Origin: Symbiodinium natans
Taxonomy: Eukaryota > Sar > Dinophyceae > Suessiales > Symbiodiniaceae
Assembly (NCBI GenBank): GCA_905221605.1
Contig: CAJNDS010000813.1
Location: forward strand, 625,001 to 647,500
Length of the DNA: 22,500 bases
Direction of reading: 5' to 3'
Under the pieces are notes generated by a model. The model did no database searches. It had not been told where the DNA came from and saw nothing but the letters and a program-made list of their open reading frames with translations. The position numbers were made by a program, and so were the translations under genes. Below are positions 7,296 to 15,371 of the stretch, piece by piece (within the stretch, counting starts at the first letter, position 1; the number at the start of each line of letters is the position of its first letter).

Positions 7296-7514
7296 GTTGA
7301 GGGTGTAGGGTGTAAGGTTCAGGGTTTAGGGTTTCGGGGTTAGGGTTGAGGGTTTAGGGATTTATAGGTCTGGCCCTAAACCCTAAACTTAAACCCTCTA
7401 AACCCTAAATCCGAAACCCTAAACCCTGAAGCCGAAACCCTAAACCCTGCACCCTAAACCCTAAACCCTGAACCCTAAACCCTAAACCCTAAACCTAAAC
7501 CTAAACCCCTAAAC
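7296..7514. repeat. Degenerate G block followed by degenerate C block
   Basis: 7296-7361 has TTGAGGG, TGTAGGG, TTTAGGG and TTTCGGGG words; 7377-7514 has CCCTAAA with many CCCTGAA, CCGAAAC and CCTAAAC variants. The two opposed blocks are only about 15 bases apart and could pair as a hairpin. Confidence 0.8.
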
Positions 7515-7800
7515 CATGAAAACCCCTAAGCCCCACACCATTTAAGGGTTTCGGATTGGGGCTTGGGGGTTTATTTAACACAGGGGTTAGGGTTAATCCC
7601 TAAGGCAAATGTTTCCTCAGGAAAGTATTTTCTGTTTCTTTTTCAGTGCGGGGTTTAGGGGTTTAGGGTTTAGGGTTTAGGGCGCAGGGTTTAGGGTAGT
7701 CGTGGTACACAAGCGCCTGTCTCTAAAGTAGCTCGAGCGTTCGGTTCCCCATGTGAATAGAGACTCCCCTTATTTTATCCCAATGGTCCATGCCTCTCAA
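7515..7800. other. Unique spacer with small G block
   Basis: Mostly unique DNA with a TTTAGGG cluster at about 7650-7696. The word gtttctttttcag near 7634-7646 is a good pyrimidine-tract acceptor, but it is followed by a TTTAGGG block rather than by a coding-like core. No gene supported. Confidence 0.4.
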
Positions 7801-7932
7801 GGGTTTAGGGTTTAGGGTTTAGGGTTTAGGGTTTAGGGTTTAGGGTTTAGGGTTTAGGGTTTAGGGTTTAGGGTTGAGGGAATAGGGTTTAGGGTTTAGG
7901 GTTTCGGGTTTAGGGTTTAGGGTTTAGGGTTA
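7801..7932 (+). repeat. (TTTAGGG)n array
   Basis: About ten perfect copies, then TTGAGGG/AATAGGG and TTTCGGG variants, then six more copies. The 100 bases that follow are unique and AT-leaning, with no coding frame. Confidence 0.95.
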
Positions 7933-8036
7933 CGGAACCCAAGAAAATAAAGCGAACTTACTGCTAAGGTTAGCCCTTTGATCGTTTAGGCCTCAGCCTT
8001 TCTATAGGTTGGCCGGGGAAATCCTCGACCCTAGAT

Positions 8037-8331
8037 CCTAAACCCTAAACCCAAAACCCAACCCCTAAACCCGAAACCTGAGACCCTAAACTCCTAAACT
8101 CCTAAACTCCTAAAATCCTAAACTCCAAAAACTCCTAAACTCCTACACTCCTAAACTCCTAAACTCCTAAACTCCTAAACTCCTAAACTCCTAAACTCCT
8201 AAACTCCTAAACTCCTAAACTCCTAAACTCCTAAACTCCTAAACTCCTAAACTCCTAAACTCCTAAACTCCTAAACTCCTAAACTCCTAAACTCCTAAAC
8301 TCCTAAACTCCTAAACTCCAAACTCCCCTAA
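8037..8331 (-). repeat. (ACTCCTAA)n, an 8-mer derivative
   Basis: After some CCCTAAA-like words the unit becomes CTCCTAAA. It is repeated with two or three errors to about 8145 and then almost perfectly to 8318. It is a second, independent 8-mer derivative of the telomere motif, different from the CCCTAAAG run at 6971. Confidence 0.95.
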
Positions 8332-8334
8332 ACA

Positions 8335-8451
8335 ACCGGGGGCCTTAAGCCGGTCGCCAGGAAGCGAACTTGGCCAAAAAGGCCTGCGGTCAGGGCTGTT
8401 CTTGCTGCCGCCGCCCGCCCGGGTTTCGGGTTTCGGGTTTGGGCCAGGGTT
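8335..8451. other. Exon-like core
   Basis: The word gtcgccag|gaagcg opens a plus frame EANLAKKACGQGCSCCRRPP that runs to cccg|ggtttcggg. It is Cys-rich, but the opposite strand is also open and protein-like (TALTAGLFGQVRFLATG), so the strand cannot be decided. Confidence 0.25.
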
Positions 8452-8580
8452 TACGGTTTAGGGTTTAGGGCACTAAAGGGGTTTAGGGTTTAGGGTTTAG
8501 GGTTTAGGGTTTAGGTTTAGGGTTTAGGGTTTAGGGTTTAGGGTTTAGGGTTTAGGGTTTAGGGTTTAGAGTTTAGGGTT
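8452..8580 (+). repeat. (TTTAGGG)n array
   Basis: About 15 copies with one 6-base slip near 8513 and a TTTAGAG variant near the end. It is the right arm of a C-core-G unit with the 8-mer array at its left. Confidence 0.95.
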
Positions 8581-8636
8581 GCATGTTGCAGGTGTTTTGG
8601 GCATCTTGAGGGCGCTCAGAGGGGGTGTAGAGAGTT

Positions 8637-8673
<37 letters not shown>

Positions 8674-8742
8674 GGCTTTGAGGTGCACCGGTCGCCAACA
8701 TTGTGCCTAGCCGCTTCTTTCGGCTAGGATACTGGGGAACCA
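8581..8742. other. T11-G23 tract and small hairpin
   Basis: T11 at 8642-8652 is followed directly by G23 at 8653-8675. Behind it an 8-bp perfect stem, cctagccg/cggctagg (8706-8713 and 8721-8728), surrounds a 7-base loop. No coding frame is supported. The G run could form quadruplex-type structure and could also be a sequencing or assembly weak point. Confidence 0.7.
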
Positions 8743-9004
8743 AACCCTAAACCCTAAACCCTAAACCCTAAGCCCTAAACCCGAAACCCGAAGCCCTGAG
8801 CCCCAAGCCCTAAGCCCTAAGCCTTTAGCTTTAAGCTTTAAACCCTAAACCCTAAACCCTAAACCCTAAACCCTAAACCCTAAACCCTAAACCCTAAACC
8901 CTAAACCCTAAACCCTATTCCCTCAACCCTAAACCCTAAACCCTGAACCCTAAACCCTAAACCCTAAACCCTATAGACTAAACCCTAAACCCTAAACCCT
9001 AAAC
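8743..9004 (-). repeat. CCCTAAA block with variant inner zone
   Basis: CCCTAAA copies flank a zone of CCCGAAA, CCCCAAG and CCCTAAG at about 8775-8825, then a perfect run to 8915, then mixed copies to 9004. Confidence 0.92.
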
Positions 9005-9139
9005 CCGAACGCCTAAATCCCCTCCCCCGCCCCTGGGCCCTTAAACAGTTGGTGTGAGACTTCCTTTTTCGGGATGCCCTCAGGAATGCCTGGACGCCGA
9101 CAGTGGCTCCTAAGGGCCAAACTTTTTCAACCCCCCCCT
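9005..9139. other. Unique core between C and G blocks
   Basis: Both strands contain open frames of 30-40 codons; on plus, one from 9073 reads MPSGMPGRRQWLLRAKLFQ and on into the C tract. No domain, and the strand is ambiguous. Confidence 0.2.
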
Positions 9140-9291
9140 TTAGGGTTTAGGGTTTGGGGTTTGGGGTTTGGGGTTTGGGGTTTGGGGGTTTGGGGGTTTG
9201 GGGGTTTGGGGTTTGGGGTTTAGGGTTTGGGGGTTTGGGGATTTGGGGATTTGGGGATTTGGGGATTTGGGGACTTGGGTTTAGGTCTAGG
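9140..9291 (+). repeat. TTTGGGG-type array
   Basis: It starts as TTTAGGG, then shifts to TTTGGGG (7-mer), TTTGGGGG (8-mer) and finally ATTTGGGG (8-mer). It shows stepwise change of unit within one block. Confidence 0.9.
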
Positions 9292-9296
9292 GTGTG

Positions 9297-9535
9297 ATGA
9301 TAAGGTTTAAACTTGGACTTTCTTTGGGGTTTTATTATTTGATATTTTTGTGTATGATTAGTATATTCGTATGTTTACTATTCTTATCATCATAATTATT
9401 ACAATTATTATGACTATGATTGTTATTATTATAAAATCATTATTATCATGACTATATATCATTATCATTAGAATCATTAGTGTGATGATTATAGTATTAT
9501 AGTATCATTCTTGTTAGTCTTTCTATTACCTTAGG
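9297..9535. repeat. AT-rich degenerate trinucleotide region
   Basis: Strongly AT-rich, full of ATT, ATC and ATG words (attattacaattattatgac and similar), in sharp contrast with the GC-rich surroundings. No open frame or recognised element. Confidence 0.7.
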
Positions 9536-9990
9536 ATCTAGGGTCCCCTAAGTTATTGTGTTTCCCTAAGGTGGTTTAGGGTTTGGAGTCTAGGGCTTCG
9601 GGTTTAGGGTTTAGGGTTGGCGATCCGGGTTGGCTGCACGGTTTCTCCCCCCATGAGTGGCAGACGTTCCAGCTTAGGGTTTCGGGTTTAGGGTTTAGGC
9701 CACATCTCTTAGCCCAAGTGTCTAAACCCCAAACCGGTACCAAGACCCCAAAACCTTAAACCCGAAACCCGAAATTCGTCAAACCCTAAACCCCTAAACC
9801 CCTAAACCCCCAAACCCCAAAAAGCTAAACCCTAAACCCTAAACCCTACACCCTAAACCCTAAACCCTGAACCCTGAACCCTAAACCCTAGACCCTAAAC
9901 CCTCAACCCTAAACCGTAAACCCTAAACCCTAAACCCTAAGCCCTAAACCCTAAACCCTAAACCCTAAACCCCAAACCCTAAACCCCAAA
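9536..9990. repeat. Weak G-type words then CCCTAAA block
   Basis: Scattered TTTAGGG words at 9575-9700 with unique spacers. A long C block at 9779-9990 has many single-base variants (CCCTACA, CCCTGAA, CCCTCAA, CCCCAAA). It ends 13 bases before the AG|G of the next core. Confidence 0.85.
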
Positions 9991-10003
9991 TCGCATCGCG
10001 CAG

Positions 10004-10081
10004 GAAGAGCTTGAGGAACGGGAGGAAGTCGAAGTGGAGGGCGGCGCGAAGTGCGCCATCTTTTCACCTGATGCGTTTCGG
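10004..10081 (+). CDS. Exon-like core, acidic protein segment (partial)
   Basis: The core is exactly 26 codons between gcgcag|gaagag and cgg|gtttag. It reads EELEEREEVEVEGGAKCAIF, then SPDAFR. Acid-rich helix-like start, then a hydrophobic segment. Both edges fit splice sites; the next bases (GTTTAG) start the TTTAGGG array and bring an in-frame stop. It is the cleanest example of the C-core-G units. No family recognised. Confidence 0.4.
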
Positions 10082-10132
10082 GTTTAGGGTTTAGGGTTTA
10101 GGGTTAGGGGTTTAGGGTTTAGGGTTTAGGGT
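10082..10132 (+). repeat. TTTAGGG block
   Basis: Seven copies with one TTAGGGG slip. Its first bases could be the donor of the preceding core. Confidence 0.9.
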
Positions 10133-10260
10133 CGATGCTTGAAAGCGCCTAAGACAGTCCTAAGCCAGCCCTAAACCCTGAAGCCGTGAAACCACCCCTG
10201 AACCCTGGAACTGTAAACCCTAAACCCTGAACTCCCAAAAGCCGCAGCACCCAAACTGAA

Positions 10261-10480
10261 TTCTAAACACACACGCATACTGCAAACGACACACACACAC
10301 ACACAAAGCGCCGCACGCAAAGCGCACGCAAAGCGCACGCAAAGCGAACGCAAAACGCACAAAATGAACATAACAGACTGCACACAACAACAAGAACAAC
10401 ACAAATCAAAACAAAGCAATTCAAAACAAAACAGTTCAAAGCAAAGCACGCCAAAACAAGGCAAAGCAAAACAGAACAAT
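10261..10480. repeat. Purine/CA-rich low-complexity region
   Basis: A (CA)n run at 10287-10304 is followed by a decayed minisatellite of cgcaaagcgcacg, then caaaacaaagca units. Cys/Phe-rich open frames on the minus strand (FCFELLCFD and similar) are translations of this repeat, not genes. The flanks (10133-10260, 10481-10756) hold CCCTAAA- and CCCTGAAG-like words and unique DNA without a supported gene. Confidence 0.8.
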
Positions 10481-10756
10481 CATGCTGAAGCCCTAAACCC
10501 TTCAAATTCTGGGCCTTTAAGCCTACACTGACCTCCAAAGCCCCCAAAACCCTCTGAGCCATGAAGCCCTGAAGCCCTGAAGCCCTCTCACACCCGTTAA
10601 GCCCTCCAATGTATATAGTTCCTTTGTTATTTAGTTAATGGGGGTTCTCGTATACCCTAAAAAGGGACTGCATAGGAGCCCTCGAATTATACAAGTCCAA
10701 TTGGCGTGCACGGCTTAGTGTTTAGGGGCCAGGTTAGGTTTCAGGAGGGGTTATAA

Positions 10757-11041
10757 TAGGGTTAGGGTTTAGGGTTTAGGATTTAGGGTTTAGGGTTTAG
10801 GGCTTAGGGTTTAGGGCTTAGGGCTTAGGGCTTAGGGTTCACGGTAAAGGGTTTGGGGGTTAGGGTTTAGGACCTCGTGAAGCTCTGGGCTTTTTGGTTT
10901 TCGGGGGCTTGAGGGCTGAGTGGGTTGAGGATTTTGGCGATGTTGGGGGTTGGGGTTTCAGGGCGTAGTAGAGTGATTCAGGTTTTCGGGCTCTGGGGTT
11001 CAGGGTTTAGGGTTTAGGGCTTAGGGCTTAGGGCTTCGATG
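10757..11041 (+). repeat. Degenerate TTTAGGG/TTAGGGC blocks
   Basis: Blocks at 10757-10870 and 10999-11041 mix TTTAGGG with CTTAGGG. Between them is GT-rich sequence with scattered TTGAGGG words and no supported gene. Confidence 0.75.
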
Positions 11042-11059
11042 GGCCTCGGGTTTACGCGC

Positions 11060-11164
11060 GCTTTGGAGAGTCGAGCCTTTGTCGGGGTTTGCACCGGCAG
11101 GTACAAGGGCCAGTGGCGCGGGCAGCAAAGATACGGCCAAGGTGTCCTCACAAGGCCTTTCTTT
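11060..11164 (+). CDS. MORN-repeat exon (partial)
   Basis: An open plus frame contains RYKGQWRGQQRYGQGVLTR at 11099-11155. This matches the MORN repeat pattern Y-x-G-x-W-x5-(H/Y)-G-x-G; the usual Gly at position 8 is Gln here. Upstream in frame it reads LESRAFVGVCTG. MORN repeats bind phospholipids or other proteins and are abundant in alveolates. The exon may begin at cag|gtac (11101), or farther left, and may end at aag|gcctt (GC donor) near 11155. A TTCAGGG/TTTAGGG block follows. Only one repeat is visible, so it is a fragment of a larger gene or a captured exon. Confidence 0.45.
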
Positions 11165-11250
11165 AGGGTTCAGGGTTTAGGGTTTAGGGTTTAGGGTTTA
11201 GGGTTTAGGGTTTAGGGTTTAGGGTTCAGGGTTTAGGGTTTAGGGTTCGT
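11165..11250 (+). repeat. (TTTAGGG)n array with TTCAGGG copies
   Basis: About 12 copies with TTCAGGG at the left edge and again near 11223. Confidence 0.93.
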
Positions 11251-11484
11251 GGGTTTTTGCTTGTACGGCTTGGGGGTTATAAATCCCTTTGGGAGTGTGG
11301 TTCCCTCTAAACCCAAACGGTAAGAAAAACATGGCAAGGATATCCTAAGCCCTAAGCCCTGAACATTGGGGGGGGGGGTTTTGGATGTTCCCTTTCACTG
11401 CCACTTTCTTTCAAGAGTGTCTCTGGTTCACGGGGCCCTAGAATAACAACTGCCTACTGCGGTCACTTGCCGCTATACTCCTGA
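11251..11484. other. Unique spacer with a G11 tract
   Basis: No supported gene. G11 at 11368-11378. Otherwise unique sequence with a few CCCTAAG words near 11345-11361. Confidence 0.4.
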
Positions 11485-11815
11485 ACGCCAAACCCCTAAA
11501 CCACGAAACCCCCAAAACCCCAAACTCTAAAACCCTAATTCCTACAATCCCCATGATCCCCATAACCCCCATAAACCCTATAAACCCTATGAATCCCATA
11601 AGCCCTATAAACTCCATAAACCCTGCAAACCCTCTAAACCCTGCAAACCCTATAGACCCTACAAAATAAACCCTATAAACCTTAAAGACCCTATAAACCC
11701 TATAAACCCTACGAACCCTACGAACCCTACATGCCCTCTCAACCCGATAAACCCTATGACCTCGGTAACCCTATAAACACTATACTTTCAAACCCTAAAC
11801 TCTCAAACCCTAGAA
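11485..11815 (-). repeat. CCCTATAAA-type degenerate array
   Basis: Units are mostly 9 bases (CCCTATAAA) with CCCTGCAAA, CCCATAAAC, CCCTACGAA and CCCTACAAA variants. It is the most diverged of the C-type blocks and implies an insertion of two bases into the telomere unit followed by spread. Confidence 0.8.
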
Positions 11816-12190
11816 GAACGTAAGAACCCCGCTGGCTCTGTGTTAAAACTCGGTTTGATGTTTAGGTGTTTTGCATGACCCTTGACCCCAAAACCCATCT
11901 GAACCTTAAACCTCAAGCCCTGAACCCTAGACCTAAACCCTAAACCTTAAGCCCTGAGCCCTAAACCCTAAACCTTAAACCCTAAACCCTAAGTACTCCT
12001 CCTAAAGCCCCCAAGCACTCAAAGATGGTCTAAAGCCCGAAGCCCTCAATCCTGGGCCTTGGGTTTAAGGGTTTTGGGTTTAGGGTTTAGGGTTTTGGAT
12101 TTAGGTTTGAGGGCTGAGGATTTAGGGTTTAGCGCTAGGGATTCAGGGTTTAGGGTTTAGGATTCAGGGTTACAAGTTATAAACCCTCAA
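11816..12190. other. Mixed spacer with C then G words
   Basis: 11816-11905 unique, no gene. 11908-11992 degenerate CCCTAAA. 11993-12058 unique. 12059-12170 degenerate TTTAGGG with TTTTGGG and TTCAGGG forms. Confidence 0.5.
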
Positions 12191-12196
12191 CCTAAA

Positions 12197-12259
12197 ATGT
12201 GTTGCAAAGCCCGGCCCAACCCGACTACCACTGTGGTGTCCGATTCCTCGAACTCTCTA
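12197..12259 (+). other. Exon-like core ending at GTTTAGGG
   Basis: A plus frame reads CCKARPNPTTTVVSDSSNSL and then meets gtttag at 12260. An acceptor could be tgcaaag|cccgg. No domain recognised. Confidence 0.28.
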
Positions 12260-12420
12260 GTTTAGGGTTCAGGGTTTAGGGTTTAGGGCTAGCCCTAAAC
12301 CCGAAACCCTCAACCCTAAACCCTAAACCTCTGGGGGCACCCTAGACCGGGCCCGTGCTGAACAGGAACCCACACAGGGAGCCACAGCATGGCACTGAAC
12401 CCCCCTCCCCCCCCCCCCTC
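12260..12420. other. Short G and C blocks, small core and C12 tract
   Basis: TTCAGGG/TTTAGGG words at 12262-12290, CCCTAAA words at 12296-12326, then a core with a short plus frame TLDRARAEQEPTQGATAWH before a stop. C12 lies at 12407-12418, next to the dispersed repeat copy at 12423. Confidence 0.4.
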
Positions 12421-12422
12421 GG

Positions 12423-12525
12423 GCTTTACTGCAACTTTAGATCTTTAGCCTTTTTGGGCTTGTTGGGTTTCTGAACAAGGCAGCTAAATATTTATTTTAT
12501 AGCTACCCTCCTAAGTGCAGCCAAG
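12423..12525 (+). repeat. Dispersed repeat, copy 2
   Basis: Homologous to 15-104 in the same orientation, with an extra stretch of about 13 bases (aacaaggcagcta region). It starts right after a C12 tract and ends before a TTTAGGG block. Confidence 0.75.
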
Positions 12526-12533
12526 TAATATTA

Positions 12534-12910
12534 AGGTTTAGGGTTTAGGTTTTAGGGTTTAGGGTTTAGGCGTATCAGGGTTTAGGGGGATTTGCGGGAT
12601 ATTAAGATTTAGGGTTTAGGGTTTAAGGTTTAGGGTTTAGGGATATTAGGCTTTAGGGTTAGGAGTTGAGGGATAGGCTATATACAATTGTAATCGGAGC
12701 ATTCAATATTAGGGGGTAGAGGGGGGGGGGTGTATTAGGAGGGGGAAGGGGTTATTTTTCTGAGAAGATGCCCCGGTTGGAGAGCAGTTCAGGGGCAGAG
12801 TGTTGTTTCGGGTTTTTCAGATGTAGAGGTTAGGGCTTGGGGTGACTCCCTACAGTCAACCCTAACCCCCCCCCCCCCTCCCTCTCCAACAACACACAAA
12901 CAAAAACCCC
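12534..12910. repeat. Degenerate TTTAGGG block and unique spacer
   Basis: 12534-12660 holds TTTAGGG words separated by odd insertions (gatatta, gcgtatc). 12661-12910 is unique, with G10 at 12721-12730 and C13 at 12866-12878. No gene supported. Confidence 0.6.
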
Positions 12911-13180
12911 GAACCCTAAATCCTACACCCGAAACCCTAAACCCTAAACCCTAAACCCTAAACCCTAAACCCTAAACCCTAAACCCTAAACCCTAAACCC
13001 TAAACCCTAAACCCTAAACCCTAAACCCTAAACCCTAAACCCTAAACCCTAAACCCTAACACCTAAACCCTAAACCCTAAACCCTAAACCCTAAACCCTA
13101 AACCCTAAACCCTAAACCCTAAACCCTAAACCCTAAACCCTAAACCCTAAACCCAAACTAAACCCTAAACTACCCTAAGT
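12911..13180 (-). repeat. Long (CCCTAAA)n array
   Basis: About 36 copies, nearly perfect, with one AACACCTAAA slip near 13059 and irregular CCAAACTAAA at the right end. Confidence 0.96.
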
Positions 13181-13205
13181 CCTACACCCCCAACCCTGAG
13201 CCTCA

Positions 13206-13257
13206 GAACCACGAGGGTGCGAAACCTCGATATTGGGTCCAAGAGAACCCCCTGCAG
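13206..13257 (+). CDS. Exon-like core, unknown protein (partial)
   Basis: A plus frame between two C-type blocks reads NHEGAKPRYWVQENPLQ, with possible edges ccacgag|ggtgcg and ctgcag|gatttc. Aromatic and charged residues look protein-like. Both flanking blocks have the same orientation here, unlike the usual C-core-G arrangement. Confidence 0.3.
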
Positions 13258-13269
13258 GATTTCTTAGCC

Positions 13270-13390
13270 CCAAGCCTTAAACCCTAAACCCTAAGCCATA
13301 AACCCTAACCCCTAAACCCTAAACCGTCAGCCCTAAGCCCTAAACCCTAAACCCTAAACCCTAAACTTTTAAACCCTACACCCTATTCTA
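13270..13390 (-). repeat. CCCTAAA block with variants
   Basis: CCCTAAA mixed with CCCTAAG, CCATAAA and CCGTCAG. It ends in cctattctacc, pyrimidine-rich, before the next core. Confidence 0.88.
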
Positions 13391-13394
13391 CCAT

Positions 13395-13487
13395 GAATGT
13401 TCGCGCTGCCTCCTGGCTCCCGCAAAAGGCACTGAGCTCCTTTGCTGTGAGTCGTGTAAGGACCAGGGTGTTGATGGATCTGCAGGA
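13395..13487 (+). CDS. Exon-like core with Cys clusters, possible zinc-binding segment
   Basis: A plus frame reads ECSRCLLAPAKGTELLCCES then CKDQGVDG before a stop. The spacing C-x2-C-x11-C-C-x2-C could be half of a treble-clef or MYND/PHD-like zinc site, but one exon is too little to name a family. A second frame (starting MNVRAASWLPQ) is also open, so the call is tentative. A TTTAGGG block follows. Confidence 0.35.
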
Positions 13488-13497
13488 TGATAGTGGT

Positions 13498-13577
13498 GTA
13501 GGGTTATTTAGGGTTTAGGGTTTAGGGTTTAGGGTTTAGGGTTTAGAGTTTAGAGTTTAGAGTTTAGAGTTTAGGGC
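13498..13577 (+). repeat. TTTAGGG then TTTAGAG array
   Basis: Five or six TTTAGGG copies switch abruptly to four TTTAGAG copies before returning to one TTTAGGG. Confidence 0.93.
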
Positions 13578-13644
13578 TCCATTTTGGCTGGCCCCTAGAC
13601 TGCGCCCTCGCCACACCCACCCCGCCCCCCCCTGGCCCGTAGCC

Positions 13645-13778
13645 CCTAAACCCTAAACCCTAAACCCTAAGCCCTAAGCCCTAAGCCCCCTAAGCCCCCG
13701 AAGCCCGAAGCCCGAAGCCCGAAGCCCGAAGCCCCAAGCCCCAAGCCCCAAGCCCCAAGCCCCAAGCCCCAAGCCCTT
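13645..13778 (-). repeat. C-type array with four consecutive unit types
   Basis: In order: CCCTAAA, CCCTAAG, CCCGAAG (about five copies) and CCCCAAG (about seven copies). Each type is homogeneous, which argues for serial local amplification rather than scattered mutation. Confidence 0.93.
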
Positions 13779-13784
13779 GACCTA

Positions 13785-13862
13785 TAAGGAGCCGTCTTGA
13801 TAAGCCTCCCGATGTACCCATCAACGTCCGACGCGGTGTTGGTGACGATCCTTGGGCTGGTG
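13785..13862. other. Exon-like core, strand ambiguous
   Basis: The plus frame reads SRLDKPPDVPINVRRGVGDD then PWAGG; the minus frame reads RIVTNTASDVDGYIGRLIK. Both are open and protein-like. On minus, cccaag|gatcgtc gives an AG|G acceptor; on plus, tataag|gagccg does. It lies between the C-type array and a TTTGGGG/TTTAGGG block. Confidence 0.33.
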
Positions 13863-14060
13863 GTTTGGGGTTTGGGGTTCGGGGTGTAGGGTTTAGGGTT
13901 TAGGGTTTAGGGTTTAGGGTTCTAAGCCTTAAACCCTAAGCCTTTATGTACCTGAATCCGAAGCCCTAAGTCACTTAAACTTTAAACCCAAAAATCTAAG
14001 ACCCTAAGGGGCTTTAGGGGTGCCCACCTTGTCCCGACACTTGTTGCTGGGCTATTGGTT
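13863..14060. other. G block, C words and small core
   Basis: 13863-13921 TTTGGGG then TTTAGGG. 13925-14005 loose CCCTAAG words. 14020-14060 a short plus frame VPTLSRHLLLGYWFG running into TTTGGGG. Too short to judge. Confidence 0.35.
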
Positions 14061-14186
14061 TGGGGTTTAGGGTTTAGGGTTTAGGGTTTAGGGTTTAGGG
14101 TTTAGGGTTTAGGGTTTAGGGTTTAGGGTTTAGGGTTTAGGGTTTAGGGTTTAGGGTTTAGGGTTTAGGGTTTAGGGTTTAGGGTT
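14061..14186 (+). repeat. (TTTAGGG)n array
   Basis: About 18 copies, nearly perfect, one of the purest G-type blocks in the window. Confidence 0.97.
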
Positions 14187-14726
14187 CTTCGGCAACCTGC
14201 AGTAAGGCTCACGGGTTATTCATATGTAGAGTTTAGGGCTTCTGGGACCCCGTAAACCTTAACACCCTGAGCCCTCAAGCTCTACCAGGGTAGTCTGGGT
14301 TTTTGAGGGCGGTTGGGAGCTGTAAGGTTTTTAGGCTGGTTTCAGGGGCAAGGAAGCCCAAACCCTAAAACCCTAAACCCTAAACCTTAGACCCGAAACC
14401 CTACCCTACGTCCCAAACCTTCAGATTTTCCGGGGCTTGAGGTTGTATTCTTATAGGGTTCTTAAGGGAGAGGGGTTCAAGGGGGAGTAGGTACCTAGGG
14501 AGCCTTAGGGAAGCTTAGGGAGCCTTAGGGAGTAGTGGGGAGTATTGAGGGAACCTTAGGTTACATACCCCCCGTCCTTAAGAAACCCAGAGTATTCGCA
14601 AAATGGACTTCGGTAAGAGGCTTTCATGTCGACCTTAGGCGGGCCTCTACGATGTCCTAGATGGGGCTCTGAGATGTTGGCCATGTCCTGCAGGGATGAA
14701 AGTCACCTTGTGCAGGCACGTGTAGC
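14187..14726. other. Mostly unique stretch with small repeats
   Basis: It contains short CCCTAAA words at 14359-14404 and a run of AGGGAGCCTT-like units at 14494-14560. A short plus frame near 14651-14706 (YDVLDGALRCWPCPAGMKVT) has an acceptor-like ctgcag inside it. No gene can be called. Confidence 0.4.
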
Positions 14727-14835
14727 CCTAAGCCCGAAGCCCTGAGCCCTGAGCCCTGAGCCCTAAGCCCTAAGCCCTAAGCCCTAAACCCTAAGCCCTA
14801 AGCCCTAAACCCTACACCCTAAACCCGAAGCCCTA
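14727..14835 (-). repeat. CCCTAAG/CCCTGAG array
   Basis: Mixed 7-mer variants in small homogeneous runs. It is the left arm of the next unit. Confidence 0.92.
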
Positions 14836-14910
14836 CTTGTGTTGGAGGGGGTATTTGGGGAGGCTGAGGCCCCGGAGGCCCCGACGATTCGCCACGAAGG
14901 CTTCCGGATG
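14836..14910 (+). CDS. Exon-like core, unknown protein (partial)
   Basis: 25 codons in a plus frame: LVLEGVFGEAEAPEAPTIRH then EGFRM, followed directly by gtttag at 14911 as a possible donor. A possible acceptor is ttggag|ggggta, within the frame. No domain recognised; strong amphipathic and acidic character. Confidence 0.35.
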
Positions 14911-15061
14911 GTTTAGGGGGGTTTGGGGTTTAGGGTTTAGGGCTCCGGGCATACATGAGCCTAAACCCGAAACTCTGTACACGCGGATTAGGGTTTAGGG
15001 TTTAGGGTTTAGGGTTTAGGGTTTAGGGTTTAGGGTTTAGGGTTAGGGTTTAGGGTTTAGG
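14911..15061 (+). repeat. TTTAGGG blocks with a short gap
   Basis: TTTAGGGG/TTTGGGG words at 14911-14943, 45 bases of mixed sequence, then a clean array at 14988-15061 with one TTAGGG 6-mer slip. Confidence 0.9.
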
Positions 15062-15116
15062 GGAACTACGCCGCTAAAACCCTAAACCCCGAAAACTCTT
15101 ACCAAGCTCGACCTCC

Positions 15117-15284
15117 TAAACCCTAAGCCCTAAGCCCTAAGCCCTAAGCCCTAAGCCCTAAGCCCTAAGCCCTAAGCCCTAAGCCCCAAGCCCTAAGCCC
15201 TAAGCCCTAAACCTAACCCTAAACCCTAAACCCTAAACCCTAAACCCTAAACCCTAAACCCTAAACCCTAAACCCTAAACCCTG
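15117..15284 (-). repeat. CCCTAAG then CCCTAAA array
   Basis: About a dozen CCCTAAG copies change, through a single CCTAACC slip, to about ten CCCTAAA copies. The unit type changes once at a sharp boundary. Confidence 0.95.
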
Positions 15285-15371
15285 AGGATCGGCGTCTTGC
15301 TGGTCACCACACACCTGGTGCTGAGCCGAACGCTCTTGACTCCTGGCTTGACTTTTACGGGGCAGCGGGTT
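15285..15371. other. Exon-like core
   Basis: Following ccctgag|gatcgg, a plus frame reads IGVLLVTTHLVLSRTLLTPG and on through the first copy of the 22-base insert. Hydrophobic, no stops. No recognised family. Confidence 0.28.

Noticed and set aside
10171-10562. Cys/Phe/Leu-rich minus-strand frames resembling membrane proteins
   Set aside because: They are translations of the decayed caaaacaaagca and (CA)n low-complexity sequence.
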